Program-made: the position numbers and the translations under genes
In this document: piece by piece, positions 5,756-14,091 of the stretch
Layout of the letters: each line of letters starts with the position of its first letter
Position numbering within the stretch: the first letter of the stretch is position 1
Assembly: GCA_016235875.1 (NCBI GenBank)
Contig: JACRII010000068.1
Location: 1-43,237 of the forward strand
Origin: Planctomycetota bacterium
GTDB lineage: Bacteria; Planctomycetota; Brocadiia; Brocadiales; Brocadiaceae
DNA length: 43,237 bases
Direction of reading: 5' to 3'
Notes under the pieces: generated by a model
Told to the model about the DNA's origin: nothing
What the model saw: the letters and a program-made list of their open reading frames with translations, nothing else
The model's database searches: none

Positions 5756-6907
5756 TTAATTTAACTTTGAACGTAACAGATTTAATATTTCGTCCGCCGC
5801 ATGTTTGGATGCTCCCGGTTTTGCAATCTCATGCATGAGCAGGGATAACTCATGAATACAAGCCTGTTTTTTTTGAGGATTGTGGAGTAATTGTATTGCC
5901 TGATTGACAAGCCAGGCGGGATTCACTCTGCACATAAGACGTTCTGGAACAATCATCTTACTGGCGAGTTTATTCACAAGGCCAATATAAGGAGTGGTAA
6001 GAAATGGCCTGGCGATGAAATAGGCAAATGGCGATATTTTGTAAACGATAATCATTGGCTTGAGGTAGCAGGCAATTTGTAATGTGATTGTTCCAGCGCC
6101 TGCTATACAAAGGGTGGATGCCTTGATTACTTCATGGACACTTCCTACAACAATTTTAAAAGGGACAGGGAATTCTTTTGTAATGGTGCTTATAAGGTCA
6201 AAATGTTGCTCATTGCTGCAGGAAATGAGAAATTGTGCCAAGGGGATTGTATGGTGTATCTGTACTGCTGATTGCAGGAATAAGGGTAACAATCTAACGA
6301 TTTCCTGTCTGCGGCTGCCCGGGAGAAAAGAAACAACGGTTTCTCCCAATTGTTTTTTTAGTTCAGTAACAAGTCCTTCATCAACGCCCTCTTTATGAAT
6401 TTCATCGAATAGCGGATGCCCCACATAAGTAACAGAGATACCGGCATTGTCATAGAAGGATTTTTCAAAAGGGTAAATAACGAGTAGTCTGTCTACTAGT
6501 TTTTTCATCTTTTTCACACGCCACGGTCCGTGCGCCCAGAGTTGTGGACTGATATAGTAAATCACGGGGATACCAAGTTTTTTAGCAGCTCTGGCTATAT
6601 AGAAATTGAAACCGCAGTAGTCGATCAATATTACCGCACAGGGACTTTCCTGCCTCAAAAAGTGGATACATTCCTTTTTCATTCTTAGGAAGGTCGATAG
6701 CTCTGTTAAGGCGTGAAGCCACATTAAGGATTTTAGGGACATGTCATGGAGCCCCTGCAATCCGGCCTTTGCCATATTTTCTCTACCGAGTCCGTAAAAT
6801 GTTACATGGGGATCTCTTTCGAGTAAACAGCGCATGAGGTTTGCGCCATGAATATCCCCTGACGATTCACCTGCGCTAATGAATATTTTCCTGGGAATTT
6901 CAGACAT
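5756..6907 (-). CDS. lpxB: Lipid-A-disaccharide synthase
   Basis: LpxB joins UDP-2,3-diacylglucosamine to lipid X, giving the disaccharide core of lipid A on the inner face of the inner membrane. The 383-residue length matches the family. Signatures in order: SAGESSGDIHG at the N-terminus, LIDYCGFNF near residue 95, YYISPQLWAHGPWR near 141, YPFEKSFY, YVGHPL near 182, LPGSRRQEI near 216, and the nucleotide-sugar region AGAGTITLQ near 272. The ATG at 6907 has AAAGGTAG upstream and overlaps the preceding membrane-protein gene by 8 bases, implying coupled translation. Its presence shows a lipid A-type outer membrane. Other lpx genes are not in the window. Confidence 0.95.
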   Translation of the reverse strand: MSEIPRKIFISAGESSGDIHGANLMRCLLERDPHVTFYGLGRENMAKAGLQGLHDMSLKSLMWLHALTELSTFLRMKKECIHFLRQESPCAVILIDYCGFNFYIARAAKKLGIPVIYYISPQLWAHGPWRVKKMKKLVDRLLVIYPFEKSFYDNAGISVTYVGHPLFDEIHKEGVDEGLVTELKKQLGETVVSFLPGSRRQEIVRLLPLFLQSAVQIHHTIPLAQFLISCSNEQHFDLISTITKEFPVPFKIVVGSVHEVIKASTLCIAGAGTITLQIACYLKPMIIVYKISPFAYFIARPFLTTPYIGLVNKLASKMIVPERLMCRVNPAWLVNQAIQLLHNPQKKQACIHELSLLMHEIAKPGASKHAADEILNLLRSKLN

Positions 6908-7265
6908 GAACTACCTTTAAGATATAAGAAATAAGGTTTACGATAAAAAGTACGGGTGTTAATAGCCAAACGAGAACCAACACAAAAGATGTGTCTATAC
7001 AAAACAGGCCATAGTGTACATCAAGAGCAAACAGGATGAGACATATTATGGGGAAGACAATAAGGAATATAACAATCGTGTAAAAAAAGATGGCGTGATT
7101 GTTGTGTATCAGGAAAAAAGAAAGAAACGTGTTAGACGTATAAAACAAGATGAGTGTAAATGAGAACAGCTTTATTTTGGCAAAAAAATAGCTGATAGCA
7201 GATGCTATAAGGGATACGAATGCTATGAGTAGTAATACATGAAAAAATCCCGGCATGATTGACAT
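6900..7265 (-). CDS. Small hydrophobic membrane protein upstream of lpxB
   Basis: A 121-residue protein that is almost entirely hydrophobic, with about four predicted membrane helices and no recognised motif. It overlaps lpxB by 8 bases, so the two are likely translated together; an envelope role is plausible but unproven. The start is doubtful: ATG 7265 lies in the loop of a terminator hairpin (7241-7292) with no ribosome site, and ATG 7256 lies inside its stem. The gene may begin later, or its mRNA may arise by read-through of that terminator. Confidence 0.6.
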   Translation of the reverse strand: MSIMPGFFHVLLLIAFVSLIASAISYFFAKIKLFSFTLILFYTSNTFLSFFLIHNNHAIFFYTIVIFLIVFPIICLILFALDVHYGLFCIDTSFVLVLVWLLTPVLFIVNLISYILKVVHV

Positions 7266-7292
7266 AGTTTATTTCATACCGGGATTTTTTCA
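7241..7292 (-). terminator. Intrinsic terminator after the FNT2 gene
   Basis: The minus strand reads AAATCCCGGTATG, a loop, then CATGCCGGGATTTTTT. The stem is strong and is followed by a T run; it also has A residues on the other side and could work in both directions. It ends the TDT-FNT3-FNT2 transcript and overlaps the start of the 121-residue membrane-protein gene. Confidence 0.8.
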
Positions 7293-7320
7293 AGACAATT
7301 ATTTAAGCATTCACAAAAAG

Positions 7321-8241
7321 TTACTTTTTATCGGGGAAAAAGTCCTGTTTCACACTAAAAGATAAGTTAAGGTGAGGCCGTAAATAGACAAACCAGAACA
7401 TTATTCCAACCAGGATAACTCCCCCTACGATGTTACCCAGAGTAACCGGGAAAAGATTATTTACAAAAAATCCCCTCCAGGTAAGTTGGGAGAGGTCCAA
7501 GGTTTTTCCTGCCATTTTTTCAGCAGCCGCAACTACTTCAGGATGTTTTTTTAATACCACACCCATGGGAATGAAGTACATGTTTGCAACACAGTGCTCA
7601 AATCCACTGGCAACGAAACCTCCGATGGGGAAAACAATCGAAAGGATTTTGTCTGCCACGCTCCTGCCGCTGAAACATAACCAGATAGCAAGGCATACCA
7701 TTGCGTTACAGAGGACGCCCCTTGCCAGGGCAGCCGAAAAAGAGAGATTGACCTTTGTGTTGGCGATAAGCAGCGCCTTTGCGCCGACCATATTGTGAAA
7801 AAATTCCCATTGATGGGTTTGAGACATCCAGCAGACCATCGTCAGACTGCCCACTAAATTCCCGGCAAATGAAACGATCCAGTTATTGAGCATATCACGC
7901 GTCGAGATCCTTTTACTAATATAACCCATAATAATTAAACAATTGCCCGTAAAGAGTTCCGCGCCGCCAACTACGACTAACATAAGTCCGAGGGAGAAGA
8001 CAATGCCTGCAATCAGAGAGTTAAGCCCAAAGTGCAGAGTGGAGTCGCTCGTTACAAAGGTGGCGAATTGTGCGCCAATGGCAATATAGACTCCTGCTAA
8101 TATTCCCAGTAAAAAAGTCTGTGCAAAGCTTAATTTTGCCTTTACCAGGGCGACTTTGTCAATTCGGGATGCGATCAGCGGAGGTGAATAGGCATCGATA
8201 TCGATAACCTGGATAGATTTTGGAACTTTATTTTCTGCCAT
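7321..8241 (-). CDS. Formate/nitrite transporter (FNT) family channel, copy 2
   Basis: A 306-residue six-helix channel of the FocA/NirC family. It contains GAQFATFVTSDSTLHFG, GGAELFTGNCL, CFSGR and GFEHCVANM with the central histidine. It is closer to copy 1 (576-1508) than to copy 3, with long identical stretches such as HNMVGAKALLIA and KMAGKTLDLSQLTW. RBS AAGGAG is well placed before the ATG. It lies 19 bases after copy 3 and is the last gene before a strong terminator, so FNT3 and FNT2 form one transcript. Nitrite uptake or export is the likely role if this is a nitrite-respiring organism; formate and hydrosulfide remain possible. Confidence 0.94.
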   Translation of the reverse strand: MAENKVPKSIQVIDIDAYSPPLIASRIDKVALVKAKLSFAQTFLLGILAGVYIAIGAQFATFVTSDSTLHFGLNSLIAGIVFSLGLMLVVVGGAELFTGNCLIIMGYISKRISTRDMLNNWIVSFAGNLVGSLTMVCWMSQTHQWEFFHNMVGAKALLIANTKVNLSFSAALARGVLCNAMVCLAIWLCFSGRSVADKILSIVFPIGGFVASGFEHCVANMYFIPMGVVLKKHPEVVAAAEKMAGKTLDLSQLTWRGFFVNNLFPVTLGNIVGGVILVGIMFWFVYLRPHLNLSFSVKQDFFPDKK

Positions 8242-8260
8242 ATCTTATATCTCCTTTTCA

Positions 8261-9160
8261 TTATCTCTTTGATGGACGCAAATAGATAAACCAATACACA
8301 CCCGCAACCAGAACGATACCACCGAATAAATTTCCAAGGACGACAGGGAACAGGTTATCAATCAAAAAACCTTTAAAGAACGTGAGATTCGAAAGGTCTA
8401 ATTTTCCGCCGTGAAACTTTTCTGCGGCCGCCAGTACGGCGCTGTTGCCTTTCAGAACAAGCCCCATGGGAATAAGCCACATATTAACAACGCAGTGTTC
8501 GAATCCGCATGCTATCAGACAGGAGATAGGCCAGAGTAATGCCAGTATCTTATCCATATTGCTTCTGCCACTGTAACATAACCAAATACCCAAACATACC
8601 AGGGCATTGCAAAGCACACCCCTGGCAAAGGCAGCGCCAAATGGGATATTCACCTTGTCATTGGCTGCAAGGACAATTTTAGCGCCCAAGAGATGATTAC
8701 TGATTGTCCATTGTTTTGAAACGTATATCCATAAAACAAGGGTTAATGCGCCAATAAAGTTGCCGATAAATGCTATAATTAAATTTCTGGCAAGGTCTTT
8801 ACCGGTAATTTTTCTGGCCATAAAAGACATCGCAATAAGACAATTTCCCGTAAAGAGTTCTGCGCCGGCTATTACGATTAAAACTAGGGCTAAGGTAAAA
8901 GCCACACCGCCCACCAACTGATTTAGACCATAATTAGAGGTAGCGGTATGTGTTACTAACATGGAGAGTTGAATACCCAACGCAATAAAAACACCGGCAA
9001 GAATACTTAGGGCGAATGTAGTTAATGTACCGAGTTGCGATTTCGCAACGCCAACATGCCCCACCTTATCGGCCATCTTTGCCGGAGCATAGGCATCAAT
9101 CTCAATCACTGGTGCGGCATATTCCTGATTGTTTGTACTGCCAGTCTGCGTATCAGCCAC
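8261..9160 (-). CDS. Formate/nitrite transporter (FNT) family channel, copy 3
   Basis: A 299-residue FNT channel, more distant from copies 1 and 2: it has LVTHTATSNYG where they have FVTSDSTLHFG, and GFEHCVVNM rather than GFEHCVANM. The central histidine and the GAELFTGNCL and CYSGR motifs are kept. The start is GTG at 9160, with AAAGGGGG upstream; no ATG is better placed. The gene follows the TDT-family channel gene by about 150 AT-rich bases, which may hold its own promoter, and precedes FNT2 by 19 bases. Divergence in the selectivity region suggests a different substrate or direction from copy 2, which is inference. Confidence 0.93.
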   Translation of the reverse strand: MADTQTGSTNNQEYAAPVIEIDAYAPAKMADKVGHVGVAKSQLGTLTTFALSILAGVFIALGIQLSMLVTHTATSNYGLNQLVGGVAFTLALVLIVIAGAELFTGNCLIAMSFMARKITGKDLARNLIIAFIGNFIGALTLVLWIYVSKQWTISNHLLGAKIVLAANDKVNIPFGAAFARGVLCNALVCLGIWLCYSGRSNMDKILALLWPISCLIACGFEHCVVNMWLIPMGLVLKGNSAVLAAAEKFHGGKLDLSNLTFFKGFLIDNLFPVVLGNLFGGIVLVAGVYWFIYLRPSKR

Positions 9161-9308
9161 AAATTACCCCCTTTCGTGTATTAAATTAGATTACGAATAA
9201 AATGCATCACGCAATATTTTAAAATATATAATTAATTTATTTGTACTGAACATTTGGCAAATAAAAAAATCGCACAATTAATCTTTCGCTGTTTTTCACA
9301 AGGAAGTT

Positions 9309-10397
9309 CTATCCTTTTGCAACGCCTGTCATCTGAGGTTGAACCGCCTTTGCCGGGGCAGCCGCTTCTTTTGCAGTCGCTGCTTTTATCATGGAAAGTA
9401 TCATGGTAATAAATATGAAACTCCAGGCAACATAAGCCGCATAGATAAAATATTTTGATATGTTAGCAATAAATGGAATTTGAATGGCCTGCGAAAGCCT
9501 TATGGTGCAAGCTGTGTACATGCCCAAAGGGAAGACCATGCCCCAATAAAGAGGGGTGTACTTAAATTGTGTCTTATGAAAGACGTATTTCCATATTCCA
9601 ATAATGACCAAGAAGGGTATCCACCATGTGCCGAATGACCAGAAAAACAAAGTAAATCCTTTTGTAAATCCTAAGAAATCAGCGTACGGTCCCTGTATTT
9701 TAGGAATATTTATGCATAAGATAGAACCTGCTAAGGTTGTAATGGCTAGCGCACCCATATTTATCCAGTATGGCGGGACTAGAGCGTCAGGGGATATTTT
9801 GAAAAATACAAGTCTATACATGATTAGTGTAATCAAGACCATGTAAAGGAAAGAGCCGATCATCCACCACACAAAGGAGGAAAACATCACGAAACTCCCG
9901 GCATCCCCAAATTTCGGTGCAAGCAAGGCTCCAAGCACAGCCACTGATTGGGTGCCAACGGTTGCGGTCAACCAACCTCCGTGCATTACCATTTCGATTC
10001 TTTGATCGCATTTTATAAAGAGGAGATTAAATGTGGATAGCGAAACGATTGTCCAGAGGAATATGCCAAAATACCAGAATATCTTTGCAACTTCCGGATA
10101 ATTTACTACAGAGACAAATTGTGCACCCAGTACATTAGTGCCTGCAACCGTAGTGAAGAAAACGAGGCTTAATTTCGGATTGGAAAGGTCATTATACAGG
10201 TTTGTCCAGAACATCCTTATCCGCAGTATTTGTAATGATAGAACGGCTGCATATGCAATAATGTTTATATAAAAGAGCCCATAAGCAATACCCTTGAAGC
10301 CCAGAAGTCCGGATGCAATCGAGATTATGCCTGTGGACATTATAAAAGCAAAATAAGCTGGGTGCAATGTCTTGATTGTATTTCTGATAACACTCAT
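9309..10397 (-). CDS. TDT/SLAC1-family anion channel or transporter
   Basis: A 362-residue membrane protein with about ten helices, of the family that includes TehA (tellurite resistance), SLAC1 plant anion channels and C4-dicarboxylate carriers. The N-terminus (HPAYFAFIMSTGIISIA) and the segment TVAGTNVLGAQFV match the family pattern. The C-terminus ends in an alanine-rich soluble tail. RBS AGGAGAGGG precedes ATG 10397. Standing directly before two FNT channels, it is likely involved in moving a small anion such as nitrite, nitrate or chloride; the family does not fix the substrate. The upstream AT-rich region is shared with a divergent gene at 10815. Confidence 0.85.
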   Translation of the reverse strand: MSVIRNTIKTLHPAYFAFIMSTGIISIASGLLGFKGIAYGLFYINIIAYAAVLSLQILRIRMFWTNLYNDLSNPKLSLVFFTTVAGTNVLGAQFVSVVNYPEVAKIFWYFGIFLWTIVSLSTFNLLFIKCDQRIEMVMHGGWLTATVGTQSVAVLGALLAPKFGDAGSFVMFSSFVWWMIGSFLYMVLITLIMYRLVFFKISPDALVPPYWINMGALAITTLAGSILCINIPKIQGPYADFLGFTKGFTLFFWSFGTWWIPFLVIIGIWKYVFHKTQFKYTPLYWGMVFPLGMYTACTIRLSQAIQIPFIANISKYFIYAAYVAWSFIFITMILSMIKAATAKEAAAPAKAVQPQMTGVAKG

Positions 10398-10814
10398 TAC
10401 GAAATCCCTCTCCTTTTTAAAAAATATACATCACAATGTTGCATAATACGTAATTTACAGCAATTTAGCATATACACAAGCGGTATTCCAATTAAATAAA
10501 TTATTGATATTTAATTTTTTTTACATAAACATTTTAAAATATTGAGCTTATAAAATTACTAATTTTTTTGTTATATTTTTATTACACCGTTCCAAGGGCT
10601 TTGCATTTCAAAAATGATATACCCATTTCAAATTTTCATTTGTTTAAATGCATAGTAATCATTATTTCATGTTAACCGACGCAGTAAAAATACGTTGCTT
10701 TTTGATTGTATTATACATTATCATAATCAAGTTATATTTTATTTGTAATTATAACATAGCATAGTAAGTTTCAATCAAAATATTTAATAAATAGAATAAT
10801 TTTTGGAGGCAAAA
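10398..10814. promoter_or_regulatory. AT-rich divergent promoter region with an inverted repeat
   Basis: About 400 noncoding bases separate the minus-strand anion-channel operon from the plus-strand ScdA_N gene. TTGATT (10702-10707) and AATCAA (10725-10730) form an inverted repeat 17 bases apart; the half-sites look like FNR/CRP family halves, but the spacing is too wide for a standard FNR box. I see no unambiguous -35/-10 pair. Confidence 0.35.
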
Positions 10815-11012
10815 ATGGCGGATATGATTACGAAGGATATGGTTATTAATGATGTGATAAAGAAATATCCAAAAACAATTACAATTTTTAGTAATTTTAA
10901 GGTAGATTCCTGCTGTGGCGGTGGTTTTAGTATCGAGAAAACAGCGGGAATGAGCGGTATCGACATGGATGCCCTGCTCAAGGCATTGAATAAAGTTGCA
11001 ACTGTAAAATAG
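10815..11012 (+). CDS. Stand-alone ScdA_N (DUF542) domain protein
   Basis: A 65-residue protein matching the N-terminal domain of the RIC/ScdA/YtfE iron-sulfur repair proteins, including DVIKKYP and the cysteine motif DSCCGGG near residues 34-40. ATG 10815 is preferred because GGAGG lies 6 bases upstream. The hemerythrin-like iron domain that completes the repair protein is absent, as in several stand-alone homologues. In the full-length family the domain is tied to repair of Fe-S centres after nitric oxide damage, which would fit an organism with nitrogen-oxide intermediates. It is followed at 33 bases by the comM-like gene. Confidence 0.8.
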   Translation: MADMITKDMVINDVIKKYPKTITIFSNFKVDSCCGGGFSIEKTAGMSGIDMDALLKALNKVATVK

Positions 11013-11045
11013 CAAGTCCGGATACATTATTTTTGGTATCAGCGA

Positions 11046-12581
11046 ATGCTGGCGAAAGTCAGAAGTGTTGCCGTTTTTGGTATTGAGGCATACTTATTAG
11101 ATATTGAGGTTTATATCGCCAGGGGTGATATGCCTTATATTGCCATCGTTGGGTTGCCGGATACGGCGGTTAAGGAGAGCCGTGACAGGGTAAAGGCGGC
11201 GGTCAATAATAGCGGTTACAAGTTTCCTTATAAACCCATGACAATAAATCTTGCACCTGCAGACCGCAAGAAAGAAGGCCCGGTTTTTGAATTACCAATA
11301 GCAATCGGGATACTTATAGCAACGAACCAAATCGACGTTCCGGATATCCAGGAATATGCTATTGCGGGTGAGCTGTCTCTGGATGGCAGGCTGCGTCCGG
11401 TTAAGGGTTGTTTATCAATGGCGTTTAAGTGTAGAGAATCGGGGATAAAAAAATTTCTGGTGCCTGCTGAAAATGCGTCTGAGGCAGCGGTTGTTGACGG
11501 GCTTGATACCATTCCCGTTGAAACCCTTACAGAGACGGTAGGGATATTGACCGGGTCGATTCCTGCGGTGCCATATAAGATTGAACTCAACGAAGTGTTT
11601 AAGGAATCTTCTGGCTATGACATGGATTTCTCAGACGTTAAAGGGCAGGAACACGTCAAAAGGGCTTTAACGGTTGCCGTCGCAGGAAATCATAATGTGA
11701 TTATGGTAGGGCCGCCGGGCGCAGGCAAGACGATGCTTGCGCAACGTATCCCCACAATTATGCCTTTGCTCACCTTGGAGGAAGCTTTAGGAACGACCAA
11801 AATTTACAGTGTGCTCGGACTCCTTGACTCGAAACAATCATTGGTCTCAACAAGGCCATTTCGTGCCCCTCATCATACAATCAGTACAGCAGGGTTAATC
11901 GGTGGTGGTTCGTTCCCGAGACCCGGCGAGATTAGCCTTTCACATAATGGGGTGCTTTTTTTAGATGAACTTCCGGAATTTGACCGAAAGACACTGGAAG
12001 TGCTTCGACAACCTTTGGAGAAAGGCAGTGTGACCATTTCACGGGCGTTAAATTCAGTCACCTATCCTGCAAACTTTATGCTTATATGCGCCATGAACCC
12101 CTGTCCCTGCGGGTATTATACCGATAAACGGAGAGAGTGTCATTGTACGCCCCATCAGATTCAAAGTTATATGTCAAAGGTTTCAGGCCCGTTGTTGGAT
12201 AGAATGGATATTCAGGTAGAGGTGCCTGCGGTACGCTATAATGAGCTTGTATCCGATAGGGAGAGGCAATCCACTGTGGATATCAGAAAAAAGGTGACGG
12301 TTGGCCGTGAAATGCAGAAAGAGCGGTTTAAAGATCAGCCAACGGGTACGAATGCCCATATGTCTTCCAGGCAGGTTAAAAAATATTGTGTGATGGATAA
12401 AGATGCAGAAGCAATTCTTTATCAGGCAATGACGGAATTAGGGCTTTCTGCACGTGGACACAGTAAGATTCTCAAAGTGTCCCGCACCATTGCCGATCTG
12501 GACGAAAGCGAGCATATAAAAATAGAGCATGTATCTGAAGCGATACAATACAGGAGTTTGGACAGGGGTTTGTGGAAATGA
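11046..12581 (+). CDS. comM: YifB/ComM-family Mg-chelatase-like AAA+ ATPase
   Basis: A 511-residue protein with the full ComM layout: an N-terminal ChlI-type domain (GLPDTAVKESRDRVKAA), an AAA+ core with Walker A GPPGAGKT near residue 222 and Walker B VLFLDELPEF near 300, a cysteine-rich stretch MNPCPCGYY with CHC downstream, and the C-terminal Mg_chelatase_C domain. ComM is a hexameric helicase that promotes branch migration in natural transformation; in many bacteria the family has no tested role. Its stop overlaps the next gene's ATG in an ATGA arrangement, so the two are translationally coupled. Confidence 0.92.
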   Translation: MLAKVRSVAVFGIEAYLLDIEVYIARGDMPYIAIVGLPDTAVKESRDRVKAAVNNSGYKFPYKPMTINLAPADRKKEGPVFELPIAIGILIATNQIDVPDIQEYAIAGELSLDGRLRPVKGCLSMAFKCRESGIKKFLVPAENASEAAVVDGLDTIPVETLTETVGILTGSIPAVPYKIELNEVFKESSGYDMDFSDVKGQEHVKRALTVAVAGNHNVIMVGPPGAGKTMLAQRIPTIMPLLTLEEALGTTKIYSVLGLLDSKQSLVSTRPFRAPHHTISTAGLIGGGSFPRPGEISLSHNGVLFLDELPEFDRKTLEVLRQPLEKGSVTISRALNSVTYPANFMLICAMNPCPCGYYTDKRRECHCTPHQIQSYMSKVSGPLLDRMDIQVEVPAVRYNELVSDRERQSTVDIRKKVTVGREMQKERFKDQPTGTNAHMSSRQVKKYCVMDKDAEAILYQAMTELGLSARGHSKILKVSRTIADLDESEHIKIEHVSEAIQYRSLDRGLWK

Positions 12582-14089
12582 AAATTCTTTTAGTAGACCC
12601 GCCTTTTTATAGATTTTTTAATTACTATAACCGGTATTTCCCTTTAGGATTAAGTTATCTATCCTCAACGCTGAAAAAGGCCGGGCATCAAGTAACCATC
12701 TATGACGCCGACTGCAACAAAAATTCAAAGGGGATGGATTACACGAGACTGCCTGAAAAATATCGCATTTACTTGAAGGAATTGAGGAATCCGGAAAATT
12801 CCATTATAAAAGAGATTTCGGAGATTTTTGTAAAATATCAACCCGATATCGTTGGGGTTACGGTTATGACCCCGAAGGCTGCCTCTGCGTTTACGATTGC
12901 TTCCCTGGCAAAAAAATTCAACAAAAATTGTTATGTTGTCTTTGGTGGTCCCCATGCGGCTTTGAAGGCAGACGAGATCCTTAAAAACACAAAAGACGTT
13001 GATTTTGTTGTGAATGGAGAGGGCGAAGCGGTATTACTTGAATTGGTAAATACGTTAAACTTGTCCTCGACTTTGATCGGGGATTCGAAAAACAATAATT
13101 TCGGCACAATACCTGGAATTTCCTACCGGGATGGTGATAGAATTGTCTGCAATAATACGAAAAAATTTATAGATAATTTAGACAGCCTTCCGTTTCCAGA
13201 CAGAGAAACGTTGTTAGGTTTGGATACGTATACTTCGGAAGATATGGGATTGTTAATGGGGAGCCGGGGTTGTCCATATAGCTGCTCCTATTGCGCAACA
13301 CAGATATGGACGAGAAAGGTACGGTATCGTTCCCTGACAAATATTGTGGAAGAAATCAAGTACGTGCATCATCGTTACGGGACACGGCAGTTCACATTTA
13401 AGGATGATTCTTTTACGGTGAACAGAAAGAGGGTCATGGAATTTTGTAATATGCTGATGAATGAAGGCATAAAAATTAACTGGGATTGTAATACACGGGT
13501 GGATTTAGTGGACCCGGAACTGTTGAGGACTATGAAGAAGGCGGGTTGTAACAGCATAAAGGTGGGGATTGAATCGGGCAGCGAGAGAATTTTAAAATTG
13601 ATGGACAAAGGTATTACCTTCGAACGGATACAAGAAGCGGCAAGGCTTTTCCGGGAGACAGGTATTCACTGGACCGCCTACTTTATGATGGGTATACCGA
13701 CAGAGACAAAGGAAGATATCAAAAATACTCTGGAATTATTGTATAAAATAAAACCCAGTTTTGCATCAATCGGTGTCTATGAGCCTTTCCCGGGGACGCG
13801 TCTTTTTGATGTGGGTGTTGAGCATGGACTGGTTAACAAAGAAATGTCGTATGAAGATTTCTTTACCCGCATACCGAGCGACTATTATCTAAAAGATGTA
13901 AATCGAAGGGTTGATACCATGGATTTTGGTGATTTTGTAACGCTTGAAAAAGAGGTAAAAGACGCCTTCCACAATTATAATAAAGGCGTTATGCGCATCT
14001 TTGAAAGGGCGAAGGCAAGAAGCAGTATTTACCTGCACAATCCCAGAATCTTTTTTAATGACATTGAAAAATTTTTAGGCTGGGTTTAG
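12578..14089 (+). CDS. B12-binding-domain radical SAM enzyme
   Basis: A 504-residue enzyme with an N-terminal cobalamin-binding-like domain (KILLVDPP at the start; VFGGPHA near residue 120) and a radical SAM barrel with CPYSCSYC near residues 231-238 that binds the 4Fe-4S cluster. A long C-terminal region follows. Such proteins methylate or rearrange unactivated carbon in lipids, hopanoids, cofactors or natural products; the particular substrate cannot be read. ATG 12578 overlaps the comM stop (ATGA), whereas the GTG at 12572 would only add two residues. The downstream glycosyl-phosphate transferase, 2 bases after its stop, suggests a link to envelope polysaccharide or lipid synthesis. Confidence 0.88.
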   Translation: MKILLVDPPFYRFFNYYNRYFPLGLSYLSSTLKKAGHQVTIYDADCNKNSKGMDYTRLPEKYRIYLKELRNPENSIIKEISEIFVKYQPDIVGVTVMTPKAASAFTIASLAKKFNKNCYVVFGGPHAALKADEILKNTKDVDFVVNGEGEAVLLELVNTLNLSSTLIGDSKNNNFGTIPGISYRDGDRIVCNNTKKFIDNLDSLPFPDRETLLGLDTYTSEDMGLLMGSRGCPYSCSYCATQIWTRKVRYRSLTNIVEEIKYVHHRYGTRQFTFKDDSFTVNRKRVMEFCNMLMNEGIKINWDCNTRVDLVDPELLRTMKKAGCNSIKVGIESGSERILKLMDKGITFERIQEAARLFRETGIHWTAYFMMGIPTETKEDIKNTLELLYKIKPSFASIGVYEPFPGTRLFDVGVEHGLVNKEMSYEDFFTRIPSDYYLKDVNRRVDTMDFGDFVTLEKEVKDAFHNYNKGVMRIFERAKARSSIYLHNPRIFFNDIEKFLGWV

Positions 14090-14091
14090 CC

